Source: Diphasiastrum complanatum (lineage: Eukaryota > Streptophyta > Lycopodiopsida > Lycopodiales > Lycopodiaceae). Taken from it: a DNA stretch of 64,000 nucleotides. Below the pieces are notes generated by a model that made no database searches, was not told the origin of the DNA, and saw only the letters and a program-made list of their open reading frames with translations. The stretch is from assembly GCA_029204225.1 (NCBI GenBank), contig CM055101.1, positions 41,378,927 through 41,442,926 on the forward strand, read 5' to 3'. The position numbers were made by a program, and so were the translations under genes. This document shows positions 45,712-56,770 of the stretch, in pieces; the stretch's first letter is position 1, and every line of letters starts with the position of its first letter.

Positions 45712-46494
45712 TGACAAAATTTCTAGAATTCACACGTGTGGGGAATGTCCACAAGAGTGATTGATCTTAATTAGGCTTTGTGATTGGCACTATAACCTGA
45801 TTCTAGATTGATCAACAAGATCTAGTTGAGAAGAAATGGCTAATTCACAATCTAGCATGCTAATCAAAAGAGTATAATAGCAATGAATCAAAGTATGAAT
45901 AAAAGTACAAGATTTCAGTGTATGAGCATTAGTCTCAACACGAGTTAGAGAGAGAAAGCTAGAGAGATAACAAGCAAAATTAGTTTATATCCAAAATGGC
46001 ATGAGATAGCTACAAAACTTTGGTTCTTCATCATTGATTGTGTGGAGAGCTACACATATTTATGGAGTTTGAGGTAGCTCGAGGTAGAACCACATCCATC
46101 CATTCCAAAATGACATCTAGAGTCTATGTGACATTTGTCACTTGTCATGCATGAAATTCTACCAACTTTTTACAAGTGTACTAGTTCTAACTAGAAATGT
46201 CCAAATCATCATGCATGTGTCCATAAAACTTTGTGCATGCCTTGCATGTCACTATGGATCACTTACAGTTAATGCATGTGAATTGCCATGAGTTTCAACA
46301 AGCATAATTATGCTAATCCTATGTCTACAACCTAGATGCAAGTTGCATTTATCAAACTAGATAATACATAACCATGTAGCTCGAGTTCTATGTAAGCCAA
46401 ACTTGGCATTTTGCATTAATAAGCTACATACTTGCATGGTACAACATTTGTAGCAAGCCAAGAAATCAATACGGATTGTTTTTCAATTTTAACA
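45712..46494 (-). mobile_element. 5' LTR of copia-D
   Basis: 783 bp, TGTTAAAATTG to AATTTTGTCA on the minus strand, flanked outside by CAATG (46495-46499). It has CACACGTGTG at 45731-45740, 20 bp from its inner border. Confidence 0.95.
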
Positions 46495-48606
46495 CAATGA
46501 TCATGGAATTATTCACAGAAGAACTGCATCTTACATGTCGCAACACAACGGTGTTGCAGAAAGGAACAGGACTCTAATGGAAGCTGCCAGATGCATGATG
46601 GCCTACTCGAAAGCTCCAAGAGTGTTGTGGGTTGAAGCAGTAGCTACAGCTACTTTTTCACTCTACCAACTATGACAAAGGGAGCAGAGGATGAACACTC
46701 AAACGAAGATGTTCGAGTCCCACCTCATTCGGGTGATGAATCAGATGAAGAAAGATTCACAGGACAGCCTTCCTACTATAGTAGCTGTAAACCGAAATGG
46801 TTTCGAACCTAGCAGACTGATAAAGGCAAGAGCATTGTAGTCCTAGAAGGATCTCCTAGAAGATCAACAAGAGAACGAAGAGCACCACCAAGATTTGTGC
46901 CAGGCAGCTCAGCTTCTACATCAGAAGAGTTTTGTGGATTCAATGGAGAACCACAAACATTCAAGAAAGTGATTGAATGTACAGAAAAGGACAAATGGAT
47001 CCAGGCCATGAATGAGGAGATGGAATCCATGAGGAAGAATTAGGTGTGGACGTTATAGCCATTACTAGATAAGCGAAAGACTGTTAAATGCAAGTGGGTA
47101 TACAACAAACTAAAGTACGGACCAAATGGAGATATTTCCAAATATAAAGCAAGACTTGTAGCGAAGGGGCTTTCTTAGAGATATGGTAATGATTATGCTG
47201 AGACCTTCTTTCCTATCGTGAAACATTCGTCCCTACGTTTATTGTTTGCATATGCAGTTGCTTATGATCTCAAGATTCACATCGTAGACGAAAAGATAGC
47301 CTTCTTGCATGGCGAGCTAGATGAGGAAGTCTACATGGATCAACCTCCAGGCTACATTTCAAGTTCACTTCCTACTCATGCATGCAGAATGCATAGGAGT
47401 ATCTACGGTCTGATGCAGTCAGCGCGACAATGGTATAAGAAAAAAAGATCAAGCCCTCAAGTCTTTAGGATTCAAGCCACTAGTTGTTGATTCTAATGTT
47501 TATGTAAGAATAACAGACGGGAAGATCATCATTATAGTTGTGTATGTAGATGACACTTTGATATTCTACAAAAGTGAAGAGCTTATTGCTGAGGTGAAGT
47601 ATGACATCTCGAAACATTTCAAGATTGCAGACCTGGGAGAAGCCAGATGTTATCTTGGCTTACAGATTGATAGGAATTATGAGGGAGGTAAGTTGTACCT
47701 TTATCAGTCCAGATATACCGAAAAAATCCTACAAGATTTTGGGATGCTGAGTTGCAAGAGAGCAAATACTCCCATGCTTGTAGGAACAGTCCTGATGAAT
47801 GAAGACTGAAGACTGTTCGAAGACTGAAGAAGAAAGAGAGTTGATGCAGCTTATACAATACAGAAAGCTGATCGGATCGCTGATGTACCTTGCAGATAAC
47901 ACACGTCTTGACATTGCTTATGCAATGTTCAGGATGAGCCAATTTTGTACAAATCTAGGATCAACTCATTGGAAGATTGCGAAACAAATTTTGCAATACC
48001 TCCAATTAACGAAGGACTTTAGTTTGTGTTATTCTCGTGATGCAGGGTTCTAGATGCTTTCCTACAGTGATGCTAGCTGGGCATCTCTCAAGGACGACTG
48101 CAAAAGTGTTTCGAGAGGATGCATCATCGCGTCAGGAGCAACAATTCTATAGGTCAGCAAGAAGTAGACCATCGTGGCTCAGTCATTTTGCGAAGCAGAG
48201 TACGTTACATCAACAAAGATGGCTAATGAAATCATTTGGCTCAAACAGTTCCTTGACGAACTGGGTGAAACAAGGAGTGAGCCTTTGATTTTGCAGATGG
48301 ACAATACATCTGCAATACATTTGACAAAGGATTCTGTGTTTCATTAAAGGATGAAACACATCGCAATCAAGTATCACTTTGATAAGGGATCTGATCGGGA
48401 AGAAGATGTTGAAGACTATCTTTATTGGAACAAAGGAGATGGTGGCTGCATTTTCAAAAGGCCTTAGACAAAGGTCTATTCGAAAAATAGAGACCAGTCT
48501 TGGAGTCATTAAGCTACCACGCTTTGAGAAGGAGCTGAAGAAACAAAACGTTTCTGTTACCAAAGCTTTGCTAGCTTTCAGCCCTCAGTCTAACGAAAGG
48601 ACGTGA
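46495..48606 (+). pseudogene. copia-A integrase (right piece), linker, RT and RNase H, broken
   Basis: Continues the interrupted integrase: HNGVAERNRTLMEAARCMM, with the catalytic Glu kept. A deletion near 46670 removes the integrase C-terminal part. The linker has DKGKSIVV and EGSPRRSTRERRAPPRF. RT has KWIQAMNEEMESM, KCKWVYNKLKYGPNG, IAFLHGELDEEVYMDQPPGY, SIYGLMQSARQWY and MYVDDTLIFYKSE (47540-47809). RNase H is badly decayed (ARSRPSWLSHFAKQST region). The end KKQNVSVTKALLAFSP (48541-48590) matches the copia-A tail at 3400-3498. Stops and shifts are frequent. Confidence 0.88.
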
Positions 48607-49240
48607 AGCAAATATGTTCGTGAACATCACGAAAAAACACGAAGTGAAAATGTTCGCGAACACCTTAATGAAGAGACACGAACGTGAAAAGTTCGTGAAA
48701 TTTTTTTTTTCGTGATATAGCAAGAGAAAGTTAGACGACGCGAAAATCTTTGCGATGCTTTTTTTACCTTCACGTTCCAAAAGATCAAGAAGGTCATGCA
48801 AGTAACAAGAAGTATAAAAATCCTTGATCTGATACGATGACGTCAGCGGAAGAGTGTTAGGACGTGCCTAACCCACCTCTCTTGTAATCCGTGATTAGTT
48901 ATAGATTGTTTAGTCTATCTAATCTAGTGTGCTACCCTGAATGTATAAGATACATACAGTAGGAGATAGATATACAAAGAATATAGATTACTGAAAAGAA
49001 GTCTGCCTGCGAGCGAGACAAGTTTTGTAAGCAGGATCCATAGAGATCCTAGAAGTCCACTAGTAAGCAAGACATTACTCGTGGGAGAGCACCACTTCTC
49101 TCATGCCAACGCGTTGTGTGGGTCTATCATACAGCGCACGAAAAACAAGAGGATCAAGAGATAATACTATAGCTATTACGCACATATCACTCTTATCTTT
49201 GTCTGATCTTGAATGAATTAAACACGATGACATTTGTTTT
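48607..49240 (+). mobile_element. 3' non-coding end and probable LTR of copia-A
   Basis: It contains repeated TTCGTGAA/ACGAA(G/C) phrases (48620-48740) and a block at 48990-49130 that matches 2700-3130 in reverse, including GTCCACTAGTAAG, ATTACTCGTG and CTCTCATGCCAA. Precise LTR borders and polypurine tract were not found. The right limit is set where similarity ends near 49240. Confidence 0.55.
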
Positions 49241-50580
49241 GGGACTTTGACCAAAAAAAAGAGTAACATTTTTTGGTATTTTTTAGTGGTCCTAGTTTTA
49301 GGCCAAATCATGGCTTTTTTTAGGGATTCTCTAGATTTTTTTTATACTTAATCTCCAACTTATACAAAAAAAAAAGTACAAAAAGTTACATTTTTATAAT
49401 ACATCATGCCAAAAAAAGAATTACAAACTTTGTAAAACCCTCATAATAAAAAATAAAACAATATTGAAAAATAACACATGATTTTGTAGAAGTGAAATTT
49501 TAAAAAAAAATATGAGGGCCCAAAATATGTATATATAACTTTTTTTTATAACACATTTTTCAAAGAATTTTCACTAATGTCTCTCAATTTGGAATATGAT
49601 ATATTATCAATGCTCTTTGTTTTAGATGATGAAATTGAAAGTCCTATCTTCTTCATCAACATCAAGTTACATATTTTCTTTTTAATCTGTTTCAAATATC
49701 GACAAGAAATTTTGTAAGTCGGCCTTCTTCGTTTGGTGATGAAATTAAGATAATAGTTGTCCAATTAATCCAAGTCATTTTTTCAAAATAGATATTGTTG
49801 AATTTCGTAAATGGTTAGTCATTATCAATTTAAAATTAAATATTAAAACATCCACATTTGTTAGACATAAATCGTAACCCTTGATTGATTTTTTTCACAA
49901 TCGTTTTTTATAGCTCTCCGGAATTGCAACATTTCTTATTTGTACATTTTAAAAAAATATTAGTTGACACGGTGTGTAACACACAGACCCATAATATTTT
50001 TGTTTAGTCACTGTTTTGAATAAATCTAAACACTTATACAATAGAAAATAGATGTTTTACTATTTTCAGAAGCCAAAACGTGCAACAAGACTTCTACCCT
50101 GAAGCTCATTAAGATTGACACATTTCAACTCATGTTTTTCTAAGAAAAATTTCAAGCATATCATCTTTTTTCAATCTACAATTTTTGTTCTCTTTTTAAC
50201 ACAGTTCACATTATTTGTGAATTACCAAATTACTCTTATGTTTAAAATTTTAAAATTCTTTATCTTAATATTTATTGTCAATATTTAGATTTCTAATTAT
50301 CTATTTATATTGATAATTTAATAATTTTTAAAATTTTTAGTTCTTCTAATTTTATTATTATTATTATAATTCCTTGAATTTTTAATTTGAAGGTATTTAA
50401 AACTTTAATTTCTTTAAAATTTGTAGAATTTTTATTTTATTTTTTCTAGATTTTTCAAATTTGATATTTTTCATATTTAAAATTTTAAAAACTTAAAAAA
50501 AATCTGTCTTTTTTATTTTGATTTTAGAATTTTAAAATTTCTAACTTTTAAAAATTTTATTTTTTTATTTTTTAAGTTTT
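49241..50580. other. very AT-rich stretch, no genes seen
   Basis: Long A and T runs, TTTAAAATTT-type low-complexity sequence (especially 50270-50580), and no protein motif on either strand. Possibly decayed intergenic sequence. Confidence 0.5.
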
Positions 50581-50603
50581 TAAAATTTCCACGTTCACTC
50601 TTT

Positions 50604-51232
50604 TGCTATGCTGAGCATAGCAGTGTTATGGTGAACATACCAAAAGAACGGACATAGAAGTTCTTTTTGCTATTTCAAAAATTCTTTGGCTATGCTCAGC
50701 ATAGCAGAATATAATAACAAAAAAAACTTATGCTATGCTGAGCATAGCAAGAGCAACTTTTGTTGTCCTAAGCATAGCAAAAGAACGGACTTAAAGTTCT
50801 TTTTGCTATGTTGAGCATAGCAAAAATTTTTGTTCAATATTGGCTACTCAAAATTTCAATGGCCTTAACTCTACTGTGACCCTATGACTGTAATTGTATT
50901 GTGACCCTCATCTGCAAAACATGGTCATAGTAAAGATTTGGAGACCAAGATGTGACAAGAGATCTAATGAATGAAAGAAAACTCTAAAATATTGAACATA
51001 AAAAAAAGAAAAAAAAAACTTTTGATCTAGAAGATTAATACATGTGTGGAACATAAATGAGTGCGAAACCATGATTAAAAAAAAAAAAAAAACTTGAGCA
51101 AGGGTCTTATGGACTAGAAAATAAAAAAATTTAACTAAAAAGGGTTGAATGGTGAATAATAAATTGAAGGGCAACGTTTTTTCAAATGGAAGAAACCGTT
51201 CAAAAGTTTTCGGACCTATGCTGAGCATAGCA
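50604..51232. repeat. cluster of 19-bp palindromes TGCTATGCTGAGCATAGCA
   Basis: Near-perfect inverted repeats of TGCTATGC-T(G/C)A-GCATAGCA occur at 50604-50622, 50689-50706, 50731-50749, 50804-50822 and 51216-51232, with half-copies at about 50770-50779 and 51247-51254. Between them AAAAGAACGGAC followed by an AGTTCTTTTTGCTAT phrase occurs twice (about 50643-50673 and 50779-50810). The last copy abuts the GRAS pseudogene. This may be a miniature hairpin element or multimerised protein-binding sites. Confidence 0.8.
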
Positions 51233-51250
51233 AAAAACATTTGGAGATTG

Positions 51251-51706
51251 CTATGTTCTATCGCCGCTCTTGATCTTTCTCTGAAATCTTGCTCCTGAAA
51301 ATGAGAATATGGTAAGGACATCTCCTTGAGAATGGAGCGCTATCAGAAATCTGGAGTTGTGGATCGTAGTAGAAGACACCTCCTTGAGAATGGAGCGCTC
51401 TGAGAAATATGGAGTTGTGGATCGCAGTAGAGTGTCTTCGATGATGGTGATCACCTTGGGTCGAAGCTTAGCAACGGCTGATAAGAAGTGGAGGCAGTTT
51501 GCATGCTTCTAGTGGGCATGTGAGGAAGATCCACCATGCAGTTGATAGCTATGGCCTCTCCATCCATCGCATGCCTCATGTTCTTCAATCACCATCTCAT
51601 GGAAGGTGAAAGGAAGGCCAACAGATTCTGCGAATTCTGACAGTCGTTGCCCTGTCTGTTGAGTAGAAGAATACAAGGCGTTGTCAGGGTGTGCCATCCG
51701 ACACAT
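51251..51706 (-). pseudogene. GRAS-domain transcription regulator fragment
   Basis: On the minus strand the reading has TGQRLSEFAESVGLPFTFH (51509-51706), then in a shifted frame AIAINCMVDLPHMP, and after another shift VITIIEDTLLRS (51251-51454). This order matches the middle of GRAS domains: the LxxFAxxxxxPFxFH block, the LAVNC(M/L)xxLHHLP block and the PKVVTxVExE block. The N-terminal half, the VHIID core and the SAW end are missing. Two or three frame changes and an internal 58-bp duplication show it is dead. GRAS proteins (SHR/SCL/DELLA class) regulate plant growth; the subgroup cannot be told. Confidence 0.6.
51323..51438 (+). repeat. 58-bp tandem duplication within the GRAS fragment
   Basis: Two adjacent copies (51323-51380 and 51381-51438) begin TCCTTGAGAATGGAGCGCT and continue to GTGGATCG(T/C)AGTAGA. 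They differ at about seven positions, so the duplication is not recent. It repeats the same coding part of the pseudogene. Confidence 0.9.
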
Positions 51707-51797
51707 TTTTTGCTTGAAAAATCAGAAAATGCTCATTTTTTGGCTTGAAAAACCAGAAAATGCTGATTTTTTGGCTTGAAAAATTAGAAAATGCTCA
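51706..51797 (+). repeat. three 30-31-bp tandem repeats
   Basis: Units at 51706-51735, 51736-51766 and 51767-51797 share TTTTTTGGCTTGAAAAA, then CAGAAAATGCT. Each unit has a short internal T-run/A-run inverted repeat. They form the border between the GRAS pseudogene and unrelated sequence. Confidence 0.9.
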
Positions 51798-53542
51798 TCA
51801 TTGTGCCCAGCGGACTACTAATATTTTGTATTCGATTTGCCTTTGCATTCATAAAAAAGACTCATCAAAAACTCATTTTGTGAACGTATTTGTGGATTGG
51901 AAGATAGGGTTTCAGAGAACTATCGTGCCACAACTTCTTCTTTCCGTTTTGAATTCAGTACCTGTTGTGTGCAAACTCAAATGAGCTTTTTCCAAACAAG
52001 AAGCTAGTTTTGGGATGTGTTCTGTTTCAGAACGGGCAACTATGGCTCTCATGTACAGCTCATATCTACAGCTCTCATCATGCAAAATACAGATTTTAGA
52101 TATTTATGTAAATACGTTTCTGTATTCTGGATCTATGCAGTTTTAGTTGAAAGCATTCTTGATTGGCCAAAAAACTCAATTTCACAATGACAGCCACTTC
52201 TTGTCTTGCTGGGTTGTAGTCAAAGCCAGCTAAAATGTGGCATTAAGTTTCTATGTAACGTTTTTTACCTTATATGAGGTATGTACAATCTAAAATGGAG
52301 CTCAACCAACTCCATTGGATGCAGATAAAGAGGTATATATGTTACTCGAAGAGGTATTATACATCAGGTGATGTTTTATGTTTAACCAGACACTCAATTT
52401 CCCAAACTCTTCTAGTGTCATCCTTGGAACTGTACTGAAGTATTCTATTACTGGGGAATTAAAGGTTCTATGTGAGATAAAAGGGGCATTTCATGACAAT
52501 TTATTGAATGTGTAATCAAGCAAGTAACTTCATTACACAAACTATTTGTTGTTTCATGAGCCCATACTGGGAAGTTATGCAAATGACTGGCAGGTCTTTT
52601 CCCCGGGGCACTTGACTACCAAATACCATTAGCACTGTCATATCAGAAGGAAGCAAAATCCTAAAGATAATTTTCTAGAGATAAAGACTGAAACAAATTC
52701 ACTACTTTCGTATGATTGAAAAAGTCGTTAACCTGTGCAGTGTGATATCAGAAGGATACAAAGTGTTTGAGATAAACTTTGTGATATTAGAAGAATACAA
52801 AATGTTTGACATGTTCCTATGATGTTAAAGTCTCAAAGAGCTTCATATCTTATCATGAGCAATAAATCTACTTGTATTGATGTGTTGCAAGTTTTGTATG
52901 ATCGGTAGAAGCTTGTTTGTATTGCTAAATTGTTAATCTACTACCACTTGCTTGTCTCAATGTGACTCAATTTTTTTCAAATCTTAAAACTTCAATGCTT
53001 ATTTTGTTGACTTTTTGGGTGTAATTTAATTTGCTTGCATAAAAGAAAACTGGCTGATTAACACCTTCAAACACTGTTATTAGTTTAAAAACATCCTTTG
53101 TTGAAGTGATAATGATGCAATCTGATATGTTCCTTTTTGCTTTGTGGCCTTGTGGTACACAAACTAATAAGTAAGATGGAAAAGCTCCAAGTAATTTGAG
53201 CCTTTAGATAATGATCTCCAATTCTCAAAAATCAAGGAAGACAGTGGGAGTCCATGATGACCATTTTCAAAGCAGGATGTCATGTAACATAATACAATGC
53301 AATTCGGGTTGGTGTATGTATTGATTGATTATTGTAACTGAATTCAATCCATAGCTCAAAATCAAGGGTGATTGTGGGAGTTTATGATGACCGTTTGAGA
53401 GTGTTGTATACTTGATTATTCATGATGATTTCATAGTTATCAAAGCAGAATGTGATGAGAAGGTTAGCAACTCTATTTGTCACTAGTTGTCATGCTATTA
53501 ATAAATAATGAGCTACTTTATGCATTAAGAATTTACTATTTG
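51798..53542. other. stretch without recognised genes
   Basis: No retroelement or host protein motif was identified. Composition is like plant intron or intergenic DNA. A phrase with TCAAAATCAAGG(G/A)..GA..GTGGGAGT.(T/C)ATGATGACC is repeated at about 53225-53270 and 53353-53392, so there is a short diverged duplication. Confidence 0.45.
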
Positions 53543-53842
53543 CAGATGTTCTTGGCACAATAAGAAGTTTACTGGCGAGTTGGCAGATGCTGCTTGGTTA
53601 AAAAATCATTATCAGAAGGTCAGAACAGACGTCAAAATAAGTGCTGGTATACTGTTATTCACAAACCCGAAAATTTCGATGCCTGTTTTGACCTCTCCAC
53701 AAGCATCCAGACTAATTTTGTCAATATCAAGTAAAGTAAAAATTGCGATGAGTAAATCCTTACTAGAGGTGAAACGTCTACTTTTGACTCAAAAGAGTTT
53801 TAAGTTATTAAAAGTGAAAATTTCAAAAACCTGTATGAGGTA
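53543..53842 (+). other. possible host exon relic before a copia-B fragment
   Basis: After TATTTGCAG (a good splice acceptor) an open stretch reads CSWHNKKFTGELADAAWLKNHYQK-like sequence (about 53547-53620) and stays open to 53841. The protein-like composition and acceptor suggest the 3' part of a host gene or a captured exon. I do not recognise the family. It runs directly into the copia-B coding region at about 53843. Confidence 0.3.
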
Positions 53843-54880
53843 ATGGCTAGAAAGAAGGTTGTGATAGGTCTTCCAAGTTCCTTAAGTGGCATCAATCATG
53901 TTTGTCAGTCTTGTGCGTTGTCTAAGTCACATAGACTACCTTATACTAGGTCTACATCTATATCTACAAAGCTTTTTCAACTTGTACATTCGGATGTTCA
54001 TGGAATCACTACAATTAGCAATAGTGGAGCTAAGATGTATGTAACTTTCATTGATGATTTCAGTAGATTTTGTTGGATCTATCTACTAAAGAGCAAAGAT
54101 GAAGTGTATGATGTCTTTTTTAAGTTCAAGAATGCAAGGGAGAACCAATTTTTCACAAGGATCAAGTGCTTAAGGAGTGACAATGGTGGTGAGTACATAT
54201 CTACCAAGTTCAAGGCCTTTTGTGATGTGCATGGGATCAAGAGGGAATATACAACACCAAGGACCCCACAACAAAATGCAGTGGCTGAAAGGAAGAATCG
54301 GACTTCATGTGAAAGTGCTAAAGCCATGAGGTTAAGTGCTAACCTTGATAAACCATTTTGGGATCAAGCTTTGTTGTGTGCCAGTGCAATAGGTGGCCGA
54401 GTGCTATTTTGGATGGAAGGACACCTTTTGAGATGCTATTCAAGAGGAGGTCGAGTGTCAACTTTCTAAGAACTTTTGGATGCATGTGCTTTGTCAACAT
54501 TACTCTTGATGATAGGACCAAGGAGGATCCATCTTCAAAGAAAGGTATTTTTGTTGGATATAGTGAGGTGAGTAAAGCCTATAAGGTTTACATTCCTTTT
54601 AGTAACGAAGTGATTTTTGGTAGAGATGTCATTTTTAATGAGGGGAACATGCCAAAATTGTCTTCAAGTACTATTGATGATGATGTGGATGATACTGATA
54701 TGAAGGATCCAACTTTAGATGGTGATGATGGTGAACCTTCATCAAGTCAAAATCCAAGGAGAACATCAAGGGAAAGACAAGTATCTTCAAGGCTCACATA
54801 TGATGAGAAGGGTAAGCAAGTGGAAGTGAGTCATTTTGCATTTCTCACATATTTTGGTAAATCTTCTTGTGTAGATGAAG
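53843..54880 (+). pseudogene. copia-B GAG-pre-integrase, integrase and linker, broken
   Basis: Starts MARKKVVIGLPSSLSGINHV at the end of the pre-integrase. Core: HSDVHGITTISNSGAK, TFIDDFSRFCWIY, LRSDNGGEYISTKFKAFCD and NAVAERKNRTSCESAKA, so the triad is intact. A one-base loss near 54380 shifts the frame; the linker goes on at 54400-54880 with FGCMCFVNITLDDR, GIFVGYSEVSKAYKVY and ASRLTYDEKGKQ-like sequence. At CVDEA (about 54880) copia sequence ends abruptly, just before the reverse transcriptase. Confidence 0.88.
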
Positions 54881-55380
54881 CTATGCAAGTAGATGGATGT
54901 TATCTTGTTGTAAAATCAAGTAATGGATCTGGAAAACAAATTTTGTTCAATGACTTTGATGGTCAAGCTGATGATCAAGAGGTTTATCTCAAAAAGCTTC
55001 AACAAGTCAAAAGGGAAGTTGGTAATTTGGAGCTAGTCAAGAGCATCAAAGGAGAGTCAATTGGAAAATATGTTATGGATCTATTTTTGCAAGTTATTTA
55101 AGACTTTCAAGATACGGTAAAACTAGCTATATTGGTGAGCATCATTTTGATGTTGGATTTGTGCTAATTCTTGGCAGGCTTTATTGATGGAAATGAATCT
55201 ATTGGAGGTTCAATATGTCACTCATTCACGATCAAGTCATCAAGGTATGATGGTATCTTGAGGCAAGATGGAGATGGAGGCTCATTCATGGAGTTTCATG
55301 GTGGATACATGACAACAAAGGACAAGGAAGGAGGAGACATGCAAGCAAAAGTTGATCACTCACATTTATTGTTTGTTTGC
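54881..55380 (+). other. unidentified insert fused to the copia-B frame
   Basis: The copia frame continues without a stop into 70 unrelated residues (starting MQVDGCYLVVKSSNGSGK; containing QADDQEVYLKKLQQVKREVG) to a stop at 55099-55101. A second open part (55171-55401, GFIDGNESIGGSICHSF) follows after CTTGGCAG, which looks like a splice acceptor. None of it resembles gag or pol. It ends where LTR sequence begins at 55381. This may be a host transcript piece captured by the element, or a rearrangement junction. The product is unknown. Confidence 0.45.
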
Positions 55381-55672
55381 ATGAATCATAATGTATGTTG
55401 AGTTTTGAGTCAAAAATTAAGTTTGGTGAGATTTGCTTGTTTTCTATTCTCTCTCTACCTGAATCTAAAATAGCTCTATTCTCTCTCTACCAGAGGAGAG
55501 GAGCTTAATTTTACTTAGTTTCTTCAAGGATCAATTTTTTTAAAGTGTATGTACTTTGGTTATCAACATATGCATCCATCTTTGCCTCTATGCCTTAGTT
55601 TTTTTTATCTAGATCTTGGAATTCAATCTAGCATCACACTTTTAGGGCATTCCACACGTGTGAAATATCACC
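55381..55672 (+). mobile_element. 3' part of a copia-B 5' LTR
   Basis: 292 bp that match 57514-57845, including two TATTCTCTCTCTACC phrases; this copy lacks a ~36-bp segment present there near 57765-57805. It ends TATCACC just before the primer site. CACACGTGTG is at 55653-55662. The first part of the LTR is missing. Confidence 0.8.
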
Positions 55673-55685
55673 TGGTATCATAGCC
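55673..55685 (+). other. primer-binding site
   Basis: TGGTATCATAGCC differs by one base from the usual Met-tRNA type and lies directly after the LTR end. Confidence 0.8.
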
Positions 55686-56425
55686 TACCTAAGCTCTTGA
55701 TTCTTGTTTCATCCAAAGTTCCAAAGATTCCTTGAAAATCAAGATCTAGAGAGACTAGTTTGTATCTCCCATGCTATCTCAAGCAAAATTGGACCAAAAG
55801 GTTTCATAATCATCATTATTGAATCATTTTAGGTACTCTATGGAATTCAGTGCTCAGTCACGTGTGAAGTATAGCCAAGTTTATTTAGAAGATTTTCTTC
55901 CATGTGTGATCCAAAATTGGTACTTGATAGCTAGTTTTCAAGCTATTGAGTCTAGTTTGTGTAGCAATTGACTTGATAGTGATTGTGTCTCCCAATCAAA
56001 AGTTATAGTCAATTGAATCAAGGTGGGTAGGGCATCAAACCTGGTTGGACACTTTTACTTATGACTTTCTTATGCTTGTTTGATCAAAAATCTCACTTCT
56101 AGGCTTGCCAATCACTTTCTTGAGATCTAGGTATCAATTTGAGGTAATAGCCACATTCTTTCATACAATTGGATTGTATTTGAGTGATTTGTGGATTCTT
56201 GGAGTGTTTCCCACGTGCCAAAGATAGCGTGACCCAAACTTAGCCCATACTTCATCAATTGAGGTGAGAGTGATCTAGATTAAGAGAGATTAGTAGAGCT
56301 AGTGAGATCCATCTCACATTTTGTTGCAAGATCTTGCATAGAAGTTGGTAGTACACCTTTCAAGGATTCTATAGTGAGAGAGAAGCAACATTTATTGTCT
56401 GATTACAAGGAGTCTTCACTATTAC

Positions 56426-56770
56426 ATGGCATCTATGGGTTCCTTCCTATTGGAATCTAGTGAAAGACTATCTACCTCCAACTATTCTATTTGGAAGGTT
56501 AGAATGGAGTCAATCTTGATACTCCAAGATGTGATGGAAATTGTACTTGGGATTGAGGAGGAGCCTCAAGTCCTTCAATAAGTACAAAAGTACAAGAAGA
56601 GAGCTAGTATGGCTCTCCACTTTATCAAGATGAATGTCTCTAATGAGATTTTGAGAGAGATTGGTGATTGCAACTCGGCCAAGCAAGCTTTGGATACTCT
56701 CAAAGCTAATTATAAAGCCAAAAATATCTCTAGGCTCCTCATTCTTAGAAATCAAATCTTCTCTATGATC
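56426..56770 (+). pseudogene. gag of a deleted copia element
   Basis: ATG at 56426: MASMGSFLLESSERLSTSNY, then SIWKVRMESILILQDVMEIV; a stop at 56579-56581; then MALHFIKMNVSNEILREIG and LLILRNQIFS. The same protein as the copia-D gag start, with one stop. All of protease, integrase and RT are missing: about 290 bp of unrelated sequence then lead to a polypurine tract (GAGGAGGAG) at 57064. It is an internally deleted, non-autonomous copy. Confidence 0.85.

Larger units (their letters stand above)
40641..46494 (-). mobile_element. nearly complete copia-D element nested in copia-A
   Basis: A 5.85-kb element with both LTRs (45712-46494 and 40641-41435), a Met-tRNA primer site (45700-45711), gag through RNase H in copia order, a polypurine tract (41436-41450 region) and a CAATG TSD on both sides (40636-40640 and 46495-46499). 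The LTRs are very similar by eye; the main difference is a 12-bp indel in a GACATCT/GGCATCT repeat. It lies antisense to the copia-A integrase it splits. Despite the young-looking LTRs, the coding region has several frameshifts. Confidence 0.95.

Noticed and set aside
50604-50822. CRISPR-like array of short palindromic repeats
   Set aside because: Repeats are irregularly spaced, spacers are not uniform, and the window is eukaryotic.
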